A DNA stretch of 64,000 bases, taken from Cafeteria roenbergensis (Eukaryota; Sar; Bigyra; Bicosoecida; Cafeteriaceae). Shown one piece after another: positions 10,501 through 19,534 of the stretch; position 1 is the first letter of the stretch, and the number at the start of each line of letters is the position of its first letter. The DNA lies in contig VLTN01000031.1 in assembly GCA_008330645.1 (NCBI GenBank), positions 62,001-126,000 on the forward strand. The letters are read 5' to 3'. Both the position numbers and the translations under genes were made by a program. Under the pieces are notes generated by a model. It saw only the letters and a program-made list of their open reading frames with translations, ran no database searches and was not told the origin of the DNA.

Positions 10501-13500
10501 GACGCTGTGAGCGACGCTTTGAGCAATGCTTCCACGCGTGCATCGCTGGCAGCGACGCTTGCTGTCGACGACGCGGTTCTGGACCGCGTTTGGGAGGGGT
10601 CGACGCTGAAACCCGCTCACGATGCGCCGACGCGGGCCAGCACGGCTTTGGGTGACGCGCTAAGCAGCGCCGACGTCGGTGGGTGGTGGTCAACGGAGAG
10701 CTGGCCGGCAGTTGGCCAGCAGCAGCAGCTGGAGGCCAGGCCCGCTGTCGGCAGAGCCGCCGATGTCGAGTCACTGGAACGGGCTCCCGAACGACTCTGG
10801 ACGCGGGCGGCCGCGGCGTTTGGAGCCCGTGGCTCTGCCAGCCTCAGGGCCCTCTCAGGGCCCCTGGTACGCGCGGCTGCGCTGCGGGGCGAGTTCCGAT
10901 GTGCAGGCGGGATGCGCTGGCTGACGGCCCGGGCTCTGCTTGATCTCGCTGGAAGGGTCGGCAGAGCTCTCAGGGCTCTGCCAGGCGTGCGGCGAGGCGA
11001 CACTGTGGCCGTGGCGGCTCCCGTCGGGGTGGAGTGGGTGGCGGTCGATGTCGGGTGCGCGCTGGCGGGGCTGCGGTGCGTCGGGCTGCCGACGGCGGCG
11101 GATAATTTCGCCGTTGCGCACATGGTCAATGACTGTGGCGCCACTGTCCTGGCGGTTTCGTCGGACATGCTCCTACCAGCGGCGCAGAAGCGAGGGGCGC
11201 GCCTAGGGGCCGGATCCGGCCCCGACGCGCCGCCTGGCGGCCTGTGGTCGGTCGTTGAAGTTGCCCCCGCCATCGCGAAGGCAGCAGCATCAGCAGCCGC
11301 GGGAGGAGTCACTCACGCCGGCAGAGCCGGCGCACGTTTCGACGAACGCGACGCCCAAGCCTCACTGTCCAGCCACCCTGGCAGAGCTGGCGGCGCAAAG
11401 AGTGTCGGCAGAGCCGCTGGAGGCGCGTCTGTCCCCAGCAAGCCGCAACCACAGGGGCGGAGGCGGGCGTCGGCAGCGTCCCCCGAGGAGGGCACTCGCC
11501 GCACGTCACAGACTCGTGCGGACGGGTCGGAGGCCGAGACGGTGACGTCGCCGCAATCTGCGCCTCGATCAGCTGACTCGCAAGGTGGCGAGGTGCCTGC
11601 AACGGACAATGCCGAAGGGTCTGCACCGCGGAGTGCTCGACCCGGCTCTGCCCTGGGCTCTGCACCCGCGGATGAGGACGAGGACGAGGACGACCCTGCC
11701 CCCGCTGATGACGCAGCGATGCGTGCCGACCGCCCGTCGGCTGCCAGTCACCATCGCGTCACCTCAACATCGGCGGCGGATCCCGATTCAGCGAGTAGCC
11801 GTGGCGGCCCCCGCCTTGGCAGCGCTTCCGCGGGATGGGGAGATCGCGGCTCTGCCGGCGACGTGGACGACGTTGACGACGAACCGGTGCCAGTTCCAGC
11901 GCAGCCGTCTGCTCAGCGACCACCCGCGCTGCCGAGTGGAGGCGGGTCGCTGCTGCACGTGGTGCTGGTGGACGCGGCTCTGCCGCCAGAGGGGTCACTG
12001 GGAGACCCTTCCAGCGCGCTGCGGTGGCTGCAGCTGGTGCTGTCCGGACGCTACCGCAGACCTGCTGAGTCGACGAAGACAGGCTCTGCTTTGAAGGGGA
12101 AGTCTGGCTCTGCCAGTTCTCTCAGCTCTACCGCCTCGTCCAAGCGCGGTGGGGACGCAGACGACTGCAGCGGTGCAACTCAGCCAGACGCTGCTGGTGC
12201 TGCTGGTGCCGGTGCTGGTGCTGCCGGGGCTGGTACTGCCGGTGCTGGTGCCGGTGACGGTGACGGTGGCCCCAGTGGCAGGGGGTTCGCTTCGGCGGGC
12301 TGGGCGCTGGATGGGGAGGGCGACCCGCAGGGTGCGACGCCGTCAGCTGACCCTGATGTTCCGGTGATGTCGGCAGACCCCTCCACAAGTGCCGGGCTGT
12401 CAGTGCCGGTCGCGCGAAGGCCGGGCAGGGCGATATCTGGCCGCAGCCCTCCGGGCTGGGCCCAATCTCCTGTGTCTGTCAGCAAGGCGGCGTCTCTCAC
12501 TCCCCCACCAGCATCAGCGTCTGCATCAGTACAAGCTGCTGGTGCGTCCACGCAGCCATCGGCAGCGGTGTCAGGGGCAGCAGTGGCTTCGGCTGCAGCG
12601 GCCCCGCAAGCCTCCCAGCCCCTCGGCACTTGGCTCCGCGCTCCCACGCCCGACCCGATGAGGAGAGCGGCTGTTGACAGAGGGGCGCCTCGTGACCGTG
12701 GCCACCACGATCGCGCTGCCGGCGCGCCACGTCAGGGCGCAGGGTCAGACCGCGACGACGCAGGCACAAGTGTTGGCGACGACGACGACGACGACGACGA
12801 CGATGGAGGGCTGGCAGAGCCAGACGACGAGGCGAACCCTTCTGGCTCGTCGCTGGCGGAGCCGCCTTCGTTCCGTCACGTGTGGTCTCTTCCGGAGCTG
12901 GTCACGCCAGCATCAGCGGCGTATCTTTCCGAGGCCGTGCCCCTGGAAGCCCCCCACCTCCAGCCCCCTTCTCCGCCTGCAGCAGACGAAGAGGAACCGT
13001 CCCCGGAGGCCGACGCCTCGGGAACTGTCGATCCTTCCACACACTTCACACTTTGCTTCACGGCAGGCACGGGGGGGAGGCCCAGAGCAGTGCCCCTGTC
13101 GGTGGAAGACTTCGCCGCCGCAGTGGCGGAGCCGTCGTTCGCGTCGCCCCTGGTAGAGCCAGCGGTAGTGTCGCTCAGTCACAGGGCCCCACGGCTCCGC
13201 CTCTGGGAGCGGCTCGTCTCCGGCGGCCGCGTGGCGCTTCTGCACTGCCAAGCCGCGCACCCGCCCGGCCCCGCGGCTGCCGCGACTGCGCGCCGCCCGG
13301 CCCCCCTTGCTGGAGGCACGGAGCCGGCTCTCTTGGCGCAGGCAGCGACCGCTGCGCCTGCGGGGCTGCGGCTGGCAGAGCCGGCTGCGAAGGAGGCCCT
13401 GTCGGTGCTCACGCAGCTGGCTTGGACGGGCCCGACTCACGTGGCTCTGCCGGTCAGACTCTGGTCAGGCCTGGAGTCGCTCGCGGCGGCCCTTGACGCC

Positions 13501-15063
13501 GCGATTCCAGTGGCAGGATCTGGGGGCAACGGCCCCGCTTTGCCGGAGATGGGCTGGACGGAGGCAGGGTTGGGCCGGCGGCTCGTGGCTGCGGGTCTGG
13601 GCCCGCGGCTGGTCGATGCTGCGGCTACGGGGGATGTGCTCCCAGCGTCGGTGAAAGAATTTGCCGAAGGCGTTTGCCGGTTGGCAGGTGCCGCCTTCGT
13701 CGACCACTATGAAGCCGCCGAAGTGGGTGGGGTCACTCGCAACGGGGCCCCCGTGTCCCTGAACAAGTCTGGCACTGTGGAAATCCGTCTGGCGCCCCTG
13801 CCTGCGCTCGGCTTCCCCGGCGACGGGCCCCGCTGGTGGGTCGCCCCGCGCATCGACGCGGACGCAGCTGCAGCGGCTGCTGCAGCGAGTCTCGAGGCGG
13901 AAGGGTCGGCAGAGCCGCGGCGCGGCGGGCACGCGTCGCCGCCCTCCAAGGGCAATGCCGTTGGCTCTGCAGGACCCGGCTCGCTTGTTGAGGCCGGGGT
14001 GCCGGTGCTGGGTCTGCCAGTCACTGGGGAGATTTGCGTGCGCTGCAGGGGCGGCTCGGGCCGCTACTGGGCTGGGCACAGCGGTGGCCGCAGTGGCGGC
14101 GACACAGGCGGCGGATCGCGGATCGCGCGCAGGCGCTTCGGGCTGGCAAGCGAGGCTGCCTCGGCGCCCGGATCAGCTGGGTACGATGGCACGACCGCCG
14201 CCGCCGCCGCTGCTGCTGCTGCTGGCGGCTCGTTCCAAGTGGTGGAGGGCGGCGACGTCTGGTGGCGCTCTGGCGACGTGGCCAGGAGAGTCAGGGCCGG
14301 GCCGGCTCGCCAGTGCGAGCGCTTCGAAGTGATCGGAAGGGTCCAAGACGCGGCGGTTTCGCGTGACGGAGTGGTGGTGGCCGCCAACATCGTGGAGGCG
14401 GGGCTGCAGGCGTGGCCGGGGCTGGGAGGGGCGCTGCTCGTGGGCGGGCGCGAGTGCGGCAGCCTCGCAATCGTCGTTGGGCTGGCGTGGGTGGCGGACG
14501 GTCACGGCCCAGCAGCGCCGGCGATGGAGGCGGACCCCTCGGAAGCGAGCGACGGTGTGGGTGTGCAGAGCGCCGGGCTGACGGCCGGGGGCAGCCCGTT
14601 CGCCCGCTCCGCCACTGCGGTGGCGTCCCCTGCCGCAGCTGGGTCGGCCGCCTCGCGATCCGGGGACGAGCGCGGAGGGCGCGGGGGGCGGATCCAGCCC
14701 CCCCGGGACCAGGCTGACGAGGGGGATCCGCGAGCCCCGGCCGGCCCTCCAGCGAGGATTGCGGCGTCCGTCGTGTGGGCGGCGCTGGAGGGAATGGGGG
14801 TGCAGCTCGGCCCAGGAATTGGCCGGGAATGTGCCGTGAGGCGGGTCACTGGGTTCGGCCAGGGCTGCGCGACGCTAGAAGCGGCGCTCCCGGTTGGCAC
14901 GGCGCTTGGGCCTGTGGGTGTGAGTCCGCTTCGGTGGGGCGTCGATTCGGGGCTTGTCGGGGGGAGCTGCAAGCTGCGGCGTGCAGCCGTGGTGGAGGCA
15001 CACGCCACGATGATCCGCGAGCTGCACGCGGCAGGAAACGCCGCCCTGGCTGAGGCGCTGTGA
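4540..15063 (+). CDS. giant protein with two adenylate-forming (AMP-binding/acyl-CoA synthetase-like) domains
   Basis: A single-exon frame of 3507 residues starting at ATG 4540, 295 bases after the previous stop. The first adenylation domain covers roughly residues 10-1130. It has VAIMCHNCPEWLFADWAAAK near residue 88, the P-loop YTSGTSGLPKGV (nt about 5803-5838), DAYGATEFAGI (nt 7092-7125) and EEGWFRTGDAVVID (nt 7395-7440). These match the A3, A5 and A7 motifs of long-chain acyl-CoA synthetases, which activate carboxylic acids as adenylates. A long low-complexity middle follows. A second domain (about residues 2110-3507) has the same order but weak motifs: CFTAGTGGRPRAV (nt 13051-13089, Arg in place of the P-loop Lys), YEAAEVGG in place of YGxTE, and WWRSGD. 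The second half may be regulatory. DIP2 proteins also carry paired adenylation domains, but I do not claim orthology. Poly-Ala near 6290-6340 and a (GAC)n poly-Asp run at 12778-12803 lie in the linkers. Confidence 0.85.
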   Translation: MAAAFVARAPSLADAVDRALYTYGDKPFLACRERVATRSLAQAPETYVPDTVWTFRETAVAVGQFESVLRGLRLPEHSTVAIMCHNCPEWLFADWAAAKANLRPVGIHGSWPLDDVAHVLCDSQARALVVAPQYFHRALEAAAAAPSGSLLLRTIIILSEVTATSLPADGGRCPAEDAASCPPWPQDAVVCVSAALPETARAAAGPRPRVTAPDRVTLRSAAPTGAVSSEGSAGDGRSQGRAGHVIRVLSLRAPRRPAVLSPPPALSGDASSHISTLGPSGRPWASPAGRAAAAGSIPSDAHPSLQTGAAARPFDGHADQGLDSDGSDSPRAGRGPVLLGRASSHDVEGQCFRGDADGPCGGLRPDSDWSLSLSGGLPRPPAFDGVEVALPAVQPLERTPAGGGFADDHVELYLWDETFTLMYTSGTSGLPKGVIVTRARWMADASVNPFAGHTDPTAVSHMALAHGGDRGICWQALFCGARLAVCPADDHWALQRQLQWARPTLLLGLSHFWARWHGQLQACERRACGGLAAAAVAAARALERAGADSRAGSLADGLSLGDGSEVVSATAALTSEPSATGAAAAAAAAAAAAAAAGAAVDCVPGPGQGRGSDAGEGSASASSALASEPTCEVGAALCGLCRVLGQRLVPTVAAWSNAAARGDDVTDWTSALQRTSAVLAAAVAEARQAGGGVGRAEAAGVAAGFAAGLLAEPLIDGADLGVTRAANAATLAGSVRGSGSAGPAPSSSADPLREAMALSGKAVLSRVAEWRPRVGQEWGFCSRPSDSLVRAVSRASSARGELLHRAAEWLGGRVMTPVTGGARTPADVLASMTAALSPAWSSGQASVSRTKDAYGATEFAGIAVNGQINASIETLVEPAPRLGWQGAADAPVSRGELLVRLRGWPVGRPAVRYWGEAAQAEAVAVARARSDASDETAPAAVSKAARRWLQLYEEGWFRTGDAVVIDHRQQSDDPRGRIIVAGRVGSKSELYWKGRSVWIAADSIAGRASIAASVAACVVYCDRNQPRPVLLVLPERSAAKPLVAATPAVTVLVDVLSSLLGPRAAEAMTVTALDGGLAAVAPDLPSDAALEAAGLRPYEVPAGVVVVEGPWSAEDGQLTSTGKPRAFALVSRHRESLDAAYAGFEALQERLAEPLREGGTGGVPVRAAGSATAGDGEIDPSRGRAEGSAAASHPTSPGRPTSLSLRIPGRAVLQPRDPSAQAEAATATGTGEASAIGTLSAAELEGRIAAAVDDVITSRSALRAAEPRGDNGSLVDLADAGAIPALTCAPPAGAATSAGAAGTATGSPAATGRAASTLPASVQWVPPLALKPANQIFSRMQTFVRHRRARVGEWSASEARAARHIRRAVASRCAAAEAAAASAVRAWTSAVLTRAAAGSLALQPPEWSAELDPSGGLAPASSARRFAAPRVLRAIDEAEAAAQALAELFGAASLATPHRSESASRRSVPSDAASRALAASDRARASSAGHASDQPAASGHVMSAWRHADQDSWLYRTLRSALQLLARSRAECAAAAAWGQWAAGDGKDRSHSMEVHAESQRLTLLRLRMGAAGVAVPARIWTAAWWSDPRGARGGVPPELAQSLGAAESVCAVTGRVVESDCHDTGRLRRVCLDAGLKTGHGGPLEVSAESVGLLRALAAAVGAAVAAGAPGALTCAAALRRLDPHGAVGTVTEAARAFREQTPGSAALAAPAPGSGRFCWAWEGSHHWQLRSAITPTSGPLDASAVASPALLVSNALATFAGRPALGLVDPRLVSAVDMFGRVTLMAWRQGPPSAASTALRALLAAAPHAGTTATAAPTAAAAAAAGCAQTSDDTAGSAAVAAPAAEEPPRLTDDSSLPESDASSEPHAEPCAEPQLTALLRSVLAAAELAAPPTGAGGLPAALDPLRAALGPTLSGSAGMSDAQRRSSIVIGSAPASAAAAPAAALSRGAADDPAIAGAGAGRSGAGGAAAASAAAADRRWETLSDAVSDALSNASTRASLAATLAVDDAVLDRVWEGSTLKPAHDAPTRASTALGDALSSADVGGWWSTESWPAVGQQQQLEARPAVGRAADVESLERAPERLWTRAAAAFGARGSASLRALSGPLVRAAALRGEFRCAGGMRWLTARALLDLAGRVGRALRALPGVRRGDTVAVAAPVGVEWVAVDVGCALAGLRCVGLPTAADNFAVAHMVNDCGATVLAVSSDMLLPAAQKRGARLGAGSGPDAPPGGLWSVVEVAPAIAKAAASAAAGGVTHAGRAGARFDERDAQASLSSHPGRAGGAKSVGRAAGGASVPSKPQPQGRRRASAASPEEGTRRTSQTRADGSEAETVTSPQSAPRSADSQGGEVPATDNAEGSAPRSARPGSALGSAPADEDEDEDDPAPADDAAMRADRPSAASHHRVTSTSAADPDSASSRGGPRLGSASAGWGDRGSAGDVDDVDDEPVPVPAQPSAQRPPALPSGGGSLLHVVLVDAALPPEGSLGDPSSALRWLQLVLSGRYRRPAESTKTGSALKGKSGSASSLSSTASSKRGGDADDCSGATQPDAAGAAGAGAGAAGAGTAGAGAGDGDGGPSGRGFASAGWALDGEGDPQGATPSADPDVPVMSADPSTSAGLSVPVARRPGRAISGRSPPGWAQSPVSVSKAASLTPPPASASASVQAAGASTQPSAAVSGAAVASAAAAPQASQPLGTWLRAPTPDPMRRAAVDRGAPRDRGHHDRAAGAPRQGAGSDRDDAGTSVGDDDDDDDDDGGLAEPDDEANPSGSSLAEPPSFRHVWSLPELVTPASAAYLSEAVPLEAPHLQPPSPPAADEEEPSPEADASGTVDPSTHFTLCFTAGTGGRPRAVPLSVEDFAAAVAEPSFASPLVEPAVVSLSHRAPRLRLWERLVSGGRVALLHCQAAHPPGPAAAATARRPAPLAGGTEPALLAQAATAAPAGLRLAEPAAKEALSVLTQLAWTGPTHVALPVRLWSGLESLAAALDAAIPVAGSGGNGPALPEMGWTEAGLGRRLVAAGLGPRLVDAAATGDVLPASVKEFAEGVCRLAGAAFVDHYEAAEVGGVTRNGAPVSLNKSGTVEIRLAPLPALGFPGDGPRWWVAPRIDADAAAAAAAASLEAEGSAEPRRGGHASPPSKGNAVGSAGPGSLVEAGVPVLGLPVTGEICVRCRGGSGRYWAGHSGGRSGGDTGGGSRIARRRFGLASEAASAPGSAGYDGTTAAAAAAAAAGGSFQVVEGGDVWWRSGDVARRVRAGPARQCERFEVIGRVQDAAVSRDGVVVAANIVEAGLQAWPGLGGALLVGGRECGSLAIVVGLAWVADGHGPAAPAMEADPSEASDGVGVQSAGLTAGGSPFARSATAVASPAAAGSAASRSGDERGGRGGRIQPPRDQADEGDPRAPAGPPARIAASVVWAALEGMGVQLGPGIGRECAVRRVTGFGQGCATLEAALPVGTALGPVGVSPLRWGVDSGLVGGSCKLRRAAVVEAHATMIRELHAAGNAALAEAL

Positions 15064-15443
15064 TGGGAAACGGCAAGCGAACTCGGCGCGGTTTTGGCTT
15101 GCCGTGGGCCAGGCTTGAACCTGATCGAGGCATGGTTGGGAGGCAAGCCTTTGCCGCGCCTCTATTCATGCAAGCCTTTTGCGCTGGCGCACTCTGTTCA
15201 CGCCGCTGTGTCGAGCCACACACGAATGCTGATGTCCTGAAAGCGGAGCCCACGCATGTTGCCGCAATGCGGCCGGCACTCCTTGAAGTCCTCCTCCTTT
15301 GCATCGAGCTGTAGACTGGCGGGTTTTGAATCGTCCGGCCACTGCAGCAGCACCGGGACAGCCCTGCGTGGCTGTCATTCATCGCGTGCACGCTGAGCTG
15401 TGTCGCATCGATTCCGCAAAGCAAAAGGAAGCGAGCGACGCGG
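15064..15443. other. intergenic, tail-to-tail
   Basis: This 380-base gap lies between the stops of the convergent adenylation gene and ankyrin gene B. I see no gene, RNA or repeat in it. Confidence 0.6.
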
Positions 15444-17215
15444 TCAATTCGAGGCCTGCCAAATGACAAGCTGCTGGCGCCGCAGCCACCTCTGGGCGCT
15501 CTCTGGATTGGCCATCAAGTCCCGGCAGACGTCGTCAGTACAGGCATCCACCGCCGTTCGTCTGAACTGCGAGCAGTCGGTCAAGCTGGAGGGGATGCCT
15601 GAAACAAACTCGTCGGCACCTGCCCACTGCTCGTAATAACAGCTCGGCACAAAAGCACTCCCTAGCGCACGCCACTTTTGTCGCCCAACTGGCGAGCCAC
15701 AAGCCGCAGCTAAAAGTTGTCGTCTCACGTTGTCGCTGGCGAGAGGGTCTGCTCCCGCGCCGAGAAGCGCCCGGATGCTTTCCACCTTGCCGTACTCCCC
15801 GGCTTCATGAAGTGGCGTCCAGTTTTGCTGCTAGAGCGCACAGAGCAGAGCACGGGGAGCCCAATGAGGAACAATGGAAAGCAGGCCCTTCGCGGCGAGC
15901 GAGCGACAACTTGGCCTCCCCCGCCCAGCCCACCCCTGAACGAGGGCGACGCTTGCCCTGCGCGCAACGGACTCGTATCGCAAGCGCCGGCCAGTCAGAA
16001 GAGGCACCCCCCAGCCTAACGTCGTCCCTGGCCTCAAAGTCTGCGCCAGAGTCCAGCAATACGCGCACGGCTTCCACGCCGCCGTACCGACACGCAAGGT
16101 GGAGCGCTGTCAGCCCGCCCTGCGGGAGGATCACAAGGCAATTGCGCGCTCATCTGATTGCATGTGCATGTTGCGCTGCGGAGCACAGTGCCTGCCAGCC
16201 CGCATCTCATGTCCGATCAGCCACTGCGGCAAGATAACTTTGCGTGGCCTCGCTGGCTCGCCATTCAATCGCGATTCACAGGGGTCGGCTGGGCTGCGCA
16301 CCACGCTCCTGGCCTTGGCATCGGCGCCGCGCTCCAGCAGCAAGCGAAGCACTTCCGGGTGTCCGGAAGCCGCAGCAAAGAGAAACGGAGAAAATTCGTC
16401 CAGCGGGCCCGTGCCGAATGAGCGCCCGGCCACGAGAGGGAAACGCGATCGGTGGTCGCTCGCGACTCGCCCTGCCTGATGCAGCAAGGCAGCGCCAGCA
16501 TCTGCCGGCGCAACTGGCGCACTTTCCCGGCTTCCTTGCTCCTTGCACATGCGCTCTTCGCACCCCTTCCTTGCCCCGTTGTCCCTTCGGCTCCCGCGAC
16601 GGCTGTGGGCAACATCGCACCTCATCTCGTGCCTCGAGGTCCGCGCCGCTGTCCAGCAGCAGACGGACCACCTCGACATTTCCGGATGAAGCAGCACAGC
16701 CAAGCGCCGTCAATTCGCTCTGCGTTGGGGTAATAACCACGCCCACGGCGGGGGTACGCGGTGGCGATACAGCGGAGGCTGCCGCAAAGCAGTCGCACGA
16801 ATGGCAACGGCCCGGCCCGCAACATGACCAGCATGCGCACCGCGCATGAATTTCGCGCGCAAAGCTCTCGTGCTTGGCGGCGCCGGACCGCTGACTTGGC
16901 CTCAAGCACGGCGCCGTGCGCCAGGAGCAGCCGAACAAGCTCCGCGTTGCCGTGGCGCGCGGCCCAATGAAGCGGTGTCAAGCGTGCCTGCGGGATCGCA
17001 AAAAAGCCGTCCCGCTCCTGTTGCAACGGCAGGCCCCATACTCGTCGTACTGCCGCCCTGGCGTTGCGCTGCGCTTGGCATCGCACCTTGCCGCTTGCTC
17101 TCCAGTTCGCAAGCGCGCCAGCGGCGAGCTGTCGCGCCACCTCGTCTGTGTCGTTCGCCTTTGCCGCCGCGAACAGCGCTTGGCACGCTTCGCTCCGGGA
17201 CACGATCGAGCCCAT
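15444..17215 (-). CDS. ankyrin-repeat protein B, seven exons, predicted N-myristoylated
   Basis: The spliced model gives 248 residues. Exons: 17215-17087, 16987-16889, 16719-16621, 16400-16302, 16119-16021, 15827-15729, 15566-15444. The five internal exons are each exactly 99 bases in phase 0 and encode one 33-residue ankyrin repeat with signatures such as TALHLACRYGGVEAVRVLL and GADPLASD. Donors are GTGCGA, GTCCGG, GTGCGA, GTGCGC, GTTAGG and GTGAGA. Acceptors are CAG except before exon 4, where the sequence is CTG. Exon 1 starts MGSIVSR, with Gly2, Ser6 and Arg7 fitting an N-myristoylation signal. The last exon encodes a helical tail (DVCRDLMAN, QRWLRRQQL). It is a tandem paralogue of the gene at 17727-19287, which fixes the start and the splice sites. 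The likely role is membrane-tethered protein binding; partners cannot be read from the sequence. The odd exon 4 acceptor may be a sequence error, a non-AG site or decay. Confidence 0.8.
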
Positions 17216-17726
17216 GCCCGATGCCGTGCTCTCGCTTGCGGGCACGCAGGTCGGGTCGGAATCGGTAACGCAACGGGATCGCCTTTGGCTCTGCCAACGT
17301 AGCGCCTGCAATCTGCAAGCGGCAGCCGCGCTTGCCGGGAAACTGCTCGGCTTGATTGCGACCCCGCTGCTCGAATCCGACTGTTTATGGCACGGCCTGG
17401 GCCCATGCTCGGAGTGGTTCATTGCTCTGTGAAGCGCTAGGGGCTTGCCGAGCCCGTGCGATCGGGGCATGATTCATCCAACGCATGTGGCGCCCGCCCC
17501 TTGCCGCGGCTCGAATGCCAAGGGACGATCTCGCGCAACGGAGAAGCTGGCGAGTGGTCCTAGGGAGAAGCTTCGCTCATGTGCCGATTCATGCACGAGC
17601 ATTGCCCGTCAGCCGCGGCGGGAGCCGGCTCGGTTGCGCACAACGTCAAGCTGGCGTGGAATTGCGCTTCTTTGGCTCGCTCCGACACGTTTCGCAGGTT
17701 GGCCGGGCACAGCGTCAGTGTGCCCG
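17216..17726. other. intergenic between the tandem ankyrin genes
   Basis: About 510 bases between the start of ankyrin gene B and the stop of ankyrin gene A. It should hold the promoter of B and the 3' untranslated region of A. No other gene is evident. Confidence 0.5.
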
Positions 17727-19287
17727 TCAAACCCCGCCCACCCGCCACGTTGCAAGCTGCTTGCGCCGGTGCCACCTTTGCAAGCGCTCCGAGTCGGCCA
17801 TGAGTCGGCGGCAGGCTTCACCTTGGCACACTGCCACAGCCGTCTGGCCGTGCTGCGAGATCAGAGGGAAAGATACGTGGCTGCTGGAGTAGCTTGCGCG
17901 TTGCTGCTGCTGCTCGGTGCGGATCGCTGACCACGGCTTCCATCCCCGAATCGCGGTGCTGAGCTGACGCAGCGCGAATCCGTTTTCAGCTCCGCTGTGA
18001 TCTCACCATGTCGCTGGCGAGCGGGTCGGCGCCTCGCTCGAGCAGCAGGCGCGCCACCTCCTGGCGGCCATGCGCAGCGGCTGAGTGAAGGGGCGAAACA
18101 CCGCCCTGCGGTACAGGACGGCGGCAAGCAGGTCGGGCGCGAACGGCCACAATGTGCGTCCTGAAGCACCACCCCGTGCCCCCTCGCGCCAGGACGGGGC
18201 AAGAGCCACTGGGCGCGCAGCGCGGGCGTGTCGTGCGCCATCCTGCTGTGCCTTCGCGCCTGCGCGCACCGTGGCGACGTGGGTCGCCACTGAAGCCGCT
18301 TACAGTCGTCCTGGCGGCGAGGTCCGCGCCGCGATCCAGCAGCAGCCTGACGATCTCCAGCTGGCCGCGCTCGGCCGCCTGATGCAGTGCAGTCCAGTCG
18401 GTCTGCGCATCGACACAAGATCGCTGAGCGCTTCCAAGCACCCTGGCCTGGGCGGCTCCGACCCCAACCCCATCGCAAGCCACGCCACGACCAGACCCTC
18501 CGCACACCCAGCCCTCCGCGCCTCCCCGCACTCGCTCGACAGATACGACTCGGGCATCGCGATTCGTTTCGCCACTACCCCCCCCTCCCCGTTCGCGGGG
18601 CCAGACGGGTGCCCAGCGAGCTTCGCGCCCACCGCAAGCCGCGCGCTGCGGGCAGCAACGCAGGTCTGACCCGGTTCTTGGCGTCCACCTTTGCGCCGCG
18701 GTCCAGCAGCAGCCGAATGATCTCCACATCTCCACTGTCCACCGCCCAGAGGAGTGTTCTTGCGCCACCCTGAGGCATGGCAGCGCAGCATTCAGCCGTT
18801 CACGGGCCGTTGCAGCCCTGAGCCGCCCGCAAGTGAAGCAACGGCCAAGCCCCACTGCCGGCGCTCAAGCTTGCCGTAGCCCGCCCGCCCCACGCATTGG
18901 CCAAGGCCGCCACTTGTTTCCTCCATGCGCAGCCCTCTGCGCCAGCCTGACGTCTGACTTGGCCTCGGTGTCCGCCCCGTGGTCAAGCAGCAACCGCAGA
19001 ATTTCCCGGCGCCCCGCAAGAGCAGCGATGTGAAGCGCCGTTGAGTTTGTCTGCGGGGAGGGGGAGGGCGAGAGCATGCAGGCGCACGCGACAGCTCGCT
19101 GGGTCGTGTGTCTTCCCCAGGGCAGCGGAGCGGGCGCTGAGCGCAAGGGGGGTCGCACCCATAGATGGTTGTGCCAGTTTGCCGGGGCGCCCTCGGCCAG
19201 CAACCGTGCCACCTCTCGAGCGTCGTCCGCCTGCACAGCCGCAAAGAGCAATGGCCCTGTGGCCGCGCGCGACGTCCGCGCCCCCAT
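17727..19287 (-). CDS. ankyrin-repeat protein A, six exons, predicted N-myristoylated
   Basis: The spliced model gives 216 residues. Exons: 19287-19159, 19050-18952, 18769-18671, 18402-18304, 18105-18007, 17852-17727. The four internal exons are each exactly 99 bases, phase 0, one ankyrin repeat per exon (for example TALHIAALAGRREILRLLL and TALHQAAERGQLEIVRLLL). Donors are GTGCGA, GTCAGG, GTCAGA, GTAAGC and GTGAGA; every acceptor ends in CAG. Exon 1 begins MGARTSR, with Gly2, Ser6 and Arg7 fitting N-myristoylation, and aligns residue for residue with exon 1 of gene B (43 codons each). The last exon encodes ACRRLMAD and LQRWHRRKQL, matching the tail of gene B. An in-frame ATG at 19395 exists, but homology favours 19287. 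It lies head-to-head with the apyrase. The function beyond protein binding at a membrane is unknown. Confidence 0.85.
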
Positions 19288-19534
19288 GCCGCCCTCGGTG
19301 CCGCTCAGAGCCGCCGGGGGAGCTGCCGCCAGCGCAGCAGCTCTGCCCGCTGCAACAAGCCAGAGGCATTTTGCGGCTGCAAGTCGCGGCAGCATTCTCC
19401 TTGCCCGCCAGCACTCCAAGAGGCGGCTGCGCACCTGCTGCGCATCCTCCCTGGCATCGTCTCGCGGCGGCGCTCTGGCCAGCTGCGCTGCTCCCGCGGC
19501 CGCGGCCCCTGGCTCTCGCACACCCGCTCGGAGA
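19288..19534. promoter_or_regulatory. shared divergent promoter region (inferred)
   Basis: This 247-base gap separates the start codons of two divergent genes, ankyrin A (minus) and the apyrase (plus), so both promoters must fit here or overlap the genes. No TATA-like or other element was recognised. Confidence 0.45.

Noticed and set aside
17861-18505. Unspliced minus-strand frames across the ankyrin genes as separate genes
   Set aside because: They mix intron sequence with ankyrin exons; the 99-base exon model explains the repeats exactly.
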